Source: Stromatinia cepivora (taxonomy: Eukaryota > Ascomycota > Leotiomycetes > Helotiales > Sclerotiniaceae). Taken from it: 64,000 bases of DNA. This document shows positions 58,604-64,000 of the stretch, piece by piece (within the stretch, counting starts at the first letter, position 1; every line of letters starts with the position of its first letter). The position numbers and the translations under genes are program-made. The stretch is taken from the NCBI GenBank assembly GCA_014898415.1, contig RCTD01000021.1, positions 620,001 through 684,000 on the forward strand, in the 5' to 3' direction. A model generated the notes under the pieces. That model was given only the letters and a program-made list of their open reading frames with translations. It ran no database searches and was not told where the DNA came from.

Positions 58604-60030
58604 GCAGCAAGACACAGAAGATAATACTCCCAGTATGCTTCATCTCAGCCCAATCCCCCATCCCTCATACCCCATCAAAAGTTCAAAACTAACAACTCCG
58701 ATCCCAGATCACAAAAATTTCCCATACCACAAAACTAGCATCCAAAAGCCACCAAAACACACCCCAACTGTTCCATTACAATCGACAAGTTTGGTGCGGT
58801 AGGATTTTATTTTGAAAAAAAGGTTTCGCTGTGAAGGAATGTGAAAAGTTGTCCAGATCGTTTGATGTATATTATAGTTACAGTATTCTTGACAATAGGC
58901 TATGCGATGATCTTTTAAATTTTTGTTTTTAATTGAGATGATCCGAGAAATGTAAGGGTGTGGAGTTCCAAGATTATGAGTGGTGGTGTGATGTACTCAA
59001 GTAAAGAATTTTTTTTTTCTTTTTTTTTTTTCTTTTCCTTTTCCTTTTCACCACCTCGATCAATTTCTATTATTTAAAATAACGGGAAAGCACTCTCATA
59101 CCATCAAAATTCGAACGAATCACTTTTATATCACAAAAATTAAATAAATTTTTACTTTCATACTATATAGGATCTAGTCAGAAATAGATAAAATCTATAT
59201 AGAGATTTTTTTGTATTTTTGAGAGCGAAAGAGAGGGAGGTGGGTGTAGAATCTATAGTGAAAGAGTAGAATCTATAATAAATCAATAAAATCGAAAACA
59301 ACAAAATAGAATCTATAATTTTACAAAAATTAAATTCTATCATCGAAAAGATAGAATATAGATTTTTGAGATAAATTCTAAATGGAATAAAAGTGGAATG
59401 TCTTCAATTTTTGTGATATAAGAATAATTTATCGAAAAAATAAAAAAGAATCAATTCAAGAGGTATAAGAGTAACTCGCCGTATATATTCCTTCTCCTTC
59501 TCCTTCTCCTTCCTTCCATTTTCACCACTTCGATAAATACAATCCAATCCCCATTATTTAAAACAAATAAACATCCAATCACCAAGCAACTTTTATATAA
59601 TAAACATTTATACATTATTTCATTTCATTAAATTTCATTTTCCCCAGATAAAAAAACCGAAAAGTATCTCATTGCTAAACCACTAAAACACACTATAAGA
59701 GAAAACATAAACAACAAACTAATCTATCTCCCTTACTCTATGCAAACCAAAACCTTCTCACTCATTCTCTGCGTAATAATCAATACCTAGGTATGATCCC
59801 CAACCCTAAACCTAAACATACCATACACTCATACAAAAGATATACTCCGGCCTCCGTGACCAACGCTATGCTCAAGAACAATCATAAACCTATCCCAACC
59901 ATCCCATCCCAACCCAACCATCTATCCCCGTTCCCACCCACCCCAGTCCAAAAACCAAATCATAATAATCCTACAAATAGCATCCCGATCCTAATCCTAA
60001 TCCAACCAAAAGAACCACCAAAAAATCACA
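58604..60030. other. intergenic, AT-rich and microsatellite-rich, no gene
   Basis: Contains a poly-T/CTTTT run (about 59007-59048), a CTTCTC run (about 59490-59512) and the MITE-like element annotated separately. The frame at 59793-60047 is Pro/Asn-rich and lies over the 3' end of the opposite DNA2 gene; not credible. Confidence 0.45.
59082..59481. mobile_element. MITE-like element with TA target duplication
   Basis: Imperfect terminal inverted repeats of about 55 bp. The left end reads CACTCTCATACC … CTTTTATATCACAAAAATT; the right end, reverse-complemented, reads TTACTCTTATACC … TCTTATATCACAAAAATTG. TA flanks both ends (59080-59081, 59482-59483). The 400-bp AT-rich body has repeated AGAATCTATA motifs and no reading frame. 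This fits a Tc1/mariner-type MITE. The flanks (59045-59080 and about 59517-59563) also share a diverged direct repeat (TTTTCACCACYTCGAT, ATTATTTAAAA). Confidence 0.5.
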
Positions 60031-63000
60031 TTACAATCCATCATTAACCAAGTCCATCAAAATACTCCCCGCTTTCACATTTCCATTTCCATTTCCATTT
60101 CCATCACCCATGGCCAAACCCCCTTTAATTCTCTTCGGTTGATGTTTTCCCTTGCTACTACTCTTCACAACCCTCGATTCTTTTTTCCCAGTAATCCTTA
60201 CACTCGCCCCTAGATTCTCTTTATCGCCCTCTCCCTCAATATCCATCAACTCATTTCCGATTTTCCTCACCTCCCCACCTTTTTTAAACCCCTCTTTCTC
60301 CACTTTAACCCACTGCGACATTCCCGCACCTACACTCCCCTGCGTCAAACTCCCGCCTACCTCCCAATAATGTCCCATAAATTGTTCCTCCCTCAATCCA
60401 TAAACCCATTTCTTCTCTTCCATCAATTTCACAAATCTACTAACCATCTCTTCCTTCCTATCACCCTGAGCCTCTCTCCTCTCTCCACTTCCCTTGAGAG
60501 TCCCTTTACTACCTATGACCAACAACTTCGTTTTCGCCCTCGTAAACGCTACATTTATTCTCCTCCAATCTTTAAGAAGTTCTCCAATATTTCCCGCCTC
60601 GTTACTACGTACTAAACTTAATACAATAACCTCTTTATCTCTTCCTTGGAAACGATCTGCCGTGTGCATTTCTACGCCTTTGGCGGTGCGGAGACTGTCT
60701 TTAAGTAAAGCTAGTTGGGATCGGTAATGGGTCATTACTCCTATTTCTGTAGGATCGACACCGACAGATACGAGGGAGGTAACGAGTTGGGTGACGATTT
60801 TAGCTTCTACGTCATTGACTGTTCGATTTCCCTTTTCGCTTTCTCTGGCTATTTCTCCAAGTCCATCCGTATCTACAAATGCTACTGTGACGTCTGGATC
60901 TAATAGATCTCTCAACCAACATCTTCCCTTTTTAGGTTCCAGACAGATGGATTTCTGAGTACTATGTGGGATACTGTTAGGAGTATGATGATGTGCCTTT
61001 AGCGCATCCATTTCAGGAATGATGATTTTGCGAGTAGCTACAGAGTTACTACCGCATTTTAGACGACCATTGTAGATGAGTGTGTTGGAGAGAGCCATTA
61101 CATCGGCATTCATACGATATTGATGTTCGAGGTAGACAACACTTTGAGGGTGGGCGTCAGAGAGATATTTGAAGAGAGAGATATCTAAACCACCTTTTCG
61201 TGCTTCTTCATCTTTGACTAATGGTGGAAGTTGGTTGTGATCTCCGACAAGGATGAATGTACGTGCGAGACGAATAGGACCGACACAAACGGGAAGTGTA
61301 ATTTGAGAAGCCTCGTCTACAATACAGTAGTCGAATGTCCGCTCGTTGAAAATAGGATGATTGATACCGAGACAACTGGTGGCAATAATTGGTGTATCAT
61401 GCCAGACATTTCGAATCTCTTCCATAGTTTCTTTAGGATCGACGGCAAGTTTGGCGAATTCTTGAACATCCGGGTGGATTTTAGCTTTGGTTCCTAGACG
61501 CAAGATAGGAATTGAGTCGTCACGAAGTTTGAGAAGAATATTGTCCACAGCTGTATGAGTATATGAAGTCAAAAGAACCGACTTTCCTTGCGAAACAAGA
61601 GCTCGAATAATATGAGCAATGGTTGTAGTCTTTCCTGTACCAGGCATACCAAGTACTAAGGCATAATCTTGTGCGGACATAACTTTTTCGATAGCACGAC
61701 GTTGATCCACATTTATACACGAGCGATCTTTAAGTGTATACTGCGTGGAATGTGGTTTGAAGCGAGGAGCATTGAGATCGACGACCAGACCACGAATTTC
61801 GCGTGATCCAAAAGGTCCCTCGGTCATTATTTGAATGAGATTATTCCGGACGGTAGCAAGACCATTACTGAATTCATCCTTATCAAGCCTGTAAAGAATT
61901 GGATCTTCCTTGATTTTACCAATGGAATCCGCCGGTGTAGAACCTTCAGCAGCGACTTCCATGATACTAGCAAAGACTTGGTTATTAATCTCATCAAATC
62001 CAGGTTGTCTGATGCGAGCATTATGTAAGCGACGATCAACTGCGACTGTGATTCTGTTTTTCCGGACGTTGGTAACATAACCTTTGGCGAGAGCAAAATG
62101 ACCCTTTTCATCTGAGATGACGATTGGTTCTCCTACAATTATTTGAGAGTCCATGAAGGAGAATCCTGGTGCTGTTGAGTTTTTTGGTTTGATCATAGTG
62201 TATCGATATCGATTAATCTTCTCGTTGTTGAGGTCTTTGTATGCTGATCCTTCTTCTATGATAACATTGGAAAAACATCGACCAAGTTTCTCTCGTTCTG
62301 AACTAAGCATAGTCCATAACTCTCGACGAAATTTTAGAGAATCTTTCTCCTCTTTCGTGAGAAGATCATCCCATTTGAGGAAGAACTCTTTATGCCTTGG
62401 ACTAAGATGTTTGACCACTTCATCAAACTTATCCTTCATGCCACTTGTCTCACCATTTCCATCATCGGCCAACTTGTGATAAATGAAGCATGTATTCTTC
62501 GCATAACACCTTCCACACATATTTTCTTTCTTAAGCATAGGTGGAAGTTGGGCATTTTTCTCTCGGACGAAACACGCCAGTTCATTCCTCTGCATGATCA
62601 TATGGCGGAGTTCATGGCGAATAGCAGGAATCCTGATGGTCTCCGAAGTTTCCATGTAGTACAAAATACCATAAGCAATTTCAACATCATAACGATCAGA
62701 TATGAGGAGATTGTAGAGTGCAGTTTGCGCCCGATTGGCTACACTAGGATTCTTGCCAGTTTTGACTTCAAAAGGTGCAGTAAGTGTTCTTTGCTCTTTC
62801 CCATCTTCCATGGTGATTTGTACCGTAGCATCAATATTGCCTTTCAAACCATACATTGGAGACCAGACGTGCTCTTCAACATCGAGAAGGTTGCTCACAC
62901 ACATAGCCACGCTATCACCATTGCTAGCTTTTACTAGAGCTCCAGGCTAAGGAAATTAGTATATAGAATGAAAACGGCCTGGTTTACTTACTTTTGGTTG

Positions 63001-64000
63001 AGATGACACAAACAATTCCGCCCATGCTTGCAACTCTCCCATCTTACTATGTAGATATTCTACAGCTTGAGGTATTTGAACCTTGATTACATACAAATCT
63101 TCAAGATGTCTCTGAGCAAGCTTGTCAATGAGCTCACCTAAAAACATTGTGTCCCATCGATTAGCAAGCATTGCAGCCTGAAAAATCTCATGCAGAATCG
63201 TTCCATAAAGCATTGCTGGAGATGCTTCACCAGTAGCTTTGACCCTATCTTGGAGGACTGCACGACGAGTGCATCCAAAAGAATCTGCCACAACAAGCGC
63301 AGAAATAAGATGATCCGGGTGGAGAATGATCAAACCTGAGTTGTCATCTATGATACAGATTCCCTGAGAGTCGAACTTGCCAATGATATGGACAAAGGCT
63401 TTCATAGTCACAGGAGTATCAATCCACGTGCCTCGGAGGTGAACCATTCTCTTAACTTTGGAACGCTCAGGTTGAAGAAAAAGTATCTTGGGCTGGTTAG
63501 TTAAATCAAGACAATAGATCAAGAGTGTTTACCCTTTCTGGCTGCAATCTACCATTAACACCTTCATATTGATTATCATCTATCATAGTGACAAGATATC
63601 TTTGAATTGCGCGAACTTTTTCCATAGACTAGAAATTTCTTAGCATTGAATTAATAATATATTGCTATGGATTTCTCGGACGTACAGGCATTAAGCTATT
63701 TGCTGATGGTTTAAGTGACTGAGTTGCTGCTATCTCCGCAGCAGCAAAATCTGAATCGTCTATATCGTCGCCATATTCATCATCGGACTCTTCCTTCTTA
63801 GCTGATGTGCCTCTAGGCCTTGATGGTGGAAGCTCTACATTATCCACCGGAACCGATCCAGCAAACGCAGCATCAAAATCATCATCATCCAAACCTTCAC
63901 CAAATTCATCACTACTATCGTCATCAACTGCTTTCAAAGTGCTAGGGCTTCTCGACACATTCGGAGGTTTATGTGTAGAGTAAGTTTTCGGCTTAGGCGG
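60031..64000 (-). CDS. dna2: DNA2 DNA replication nuclease/helicase (5' partial)
   Basis: Flap-processing and end-resection nuclease-helicase. Exons in the window on the minus strand: 64000-63686 (open at the edge), 63628-63533, 63492-62992 and 62946-60031; introns begin GTACGT, GTAAAC and GTAAGT and all junctions keep frame. The N-terminus lies outside. The visible start is acidic and disordered. The nuclease part has the four Fe-S cysteines (FGCTRRA, CGRCYAKNTC) and catalytic GNIDATVQI…FEVKTGK. The superfamily 1 helicase follows: Walker A GMPGTGKTTT near 61622-61651, Walker B VDEASQ, GDHNQLPP, YRMN, and the C-terminal RFQGRDKE and RINVAFTRAK. The C-terminus extends about 110 residues past the helicase with a basic patch and alternating Gly-Asn (GNGNGN) repeats. 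Confidence 0.95.

Overview
The window looks like nuclear DNA of a filamentous ascomycete (Pezizomycotina), most probably a leotiomycete close to Botrytis/Sclerotinia. The reasons are short introns with GTAAGT/GTATGT donors and CTAAC/TACTAAC-AG ends, a Zn(II)2Cys6 regulator, a fungal CYP504-type P450, and transposons decayed by C:G to T:A transitions in the manner of repeat-induced point mutation (RIP). The family placement is an inference.

Layout. 1-8 kb: an uncharacterised gene on the minus strand (1396-2640), a RIP-degraded Fot1/pogo-type transposon with 42-bp terminal inverted repeats and TA target duplication (2998-5182), and a small membrane-protein ORF (5950-6357). 8.1-16.5 kb: no convincing gene; instead a direct array of about 28-30 diverged copies of one repeat with a ~40-bp core, one copy of which forms a 23-bp-stem hairpin. 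17-23.9 kb: a broken or mis-spliced gene remnant, an in-frame 42-bp repeat, a 1.68-kb gag-only LTR retroelement with intact GTTAA target duplication, and an AT-rich diverged duplication. 23.9-26.8 kb: a long intact single-exon gene for a domesticated cellular reverse-transcriptase-related protein (rvt). 27-29.2 kb: fragments of a multi-exon gene I cannot identify. 29.2-34.4 kb: gene-poor, including a strand-biased pyrimidine-rich stretch of over 2 kb. 34.4-35.3 kb: a four-exon DUF6699-like gene.

37.4-51.5 kb is a catabolic neighbourhood for phenylalanine, tyrosine and phenylacetate: homogentisate 1,2-dioxygenase (minus) and a CYP504-type aromatic-acetate hydroxylase (plus) share a divergent promoter; then comes a C6 zinc-cluster regulator of HmgR type, then fumarylacetoacetase. 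The P450 would feed homogentisate (directly or via further hydroxylation), HGD opens the ring, and FAH releases fumarate and acetoacetate; the isomerase between them is not in the window. CGG-N8-CCG palindromes lie upstream of both the HGD/P450 pair and FAH, and a CGG-N6-CCG palindrome lies upstream of the regulator. The regulator has a 1.76-kb intron holding four tandem antisense tRNA-like units, each followed by a T-run.

51.5-60 kb holds repeats, a poorly resolved multi-exon gene (about 54.4-56.7 kb), a 254-aa uncharacterised gene and a MITE-like element. The window ends inside DNA2 (60031 to beyond 64000, minus), the replication nuclease-helicase, whose N-terminus lies outside.
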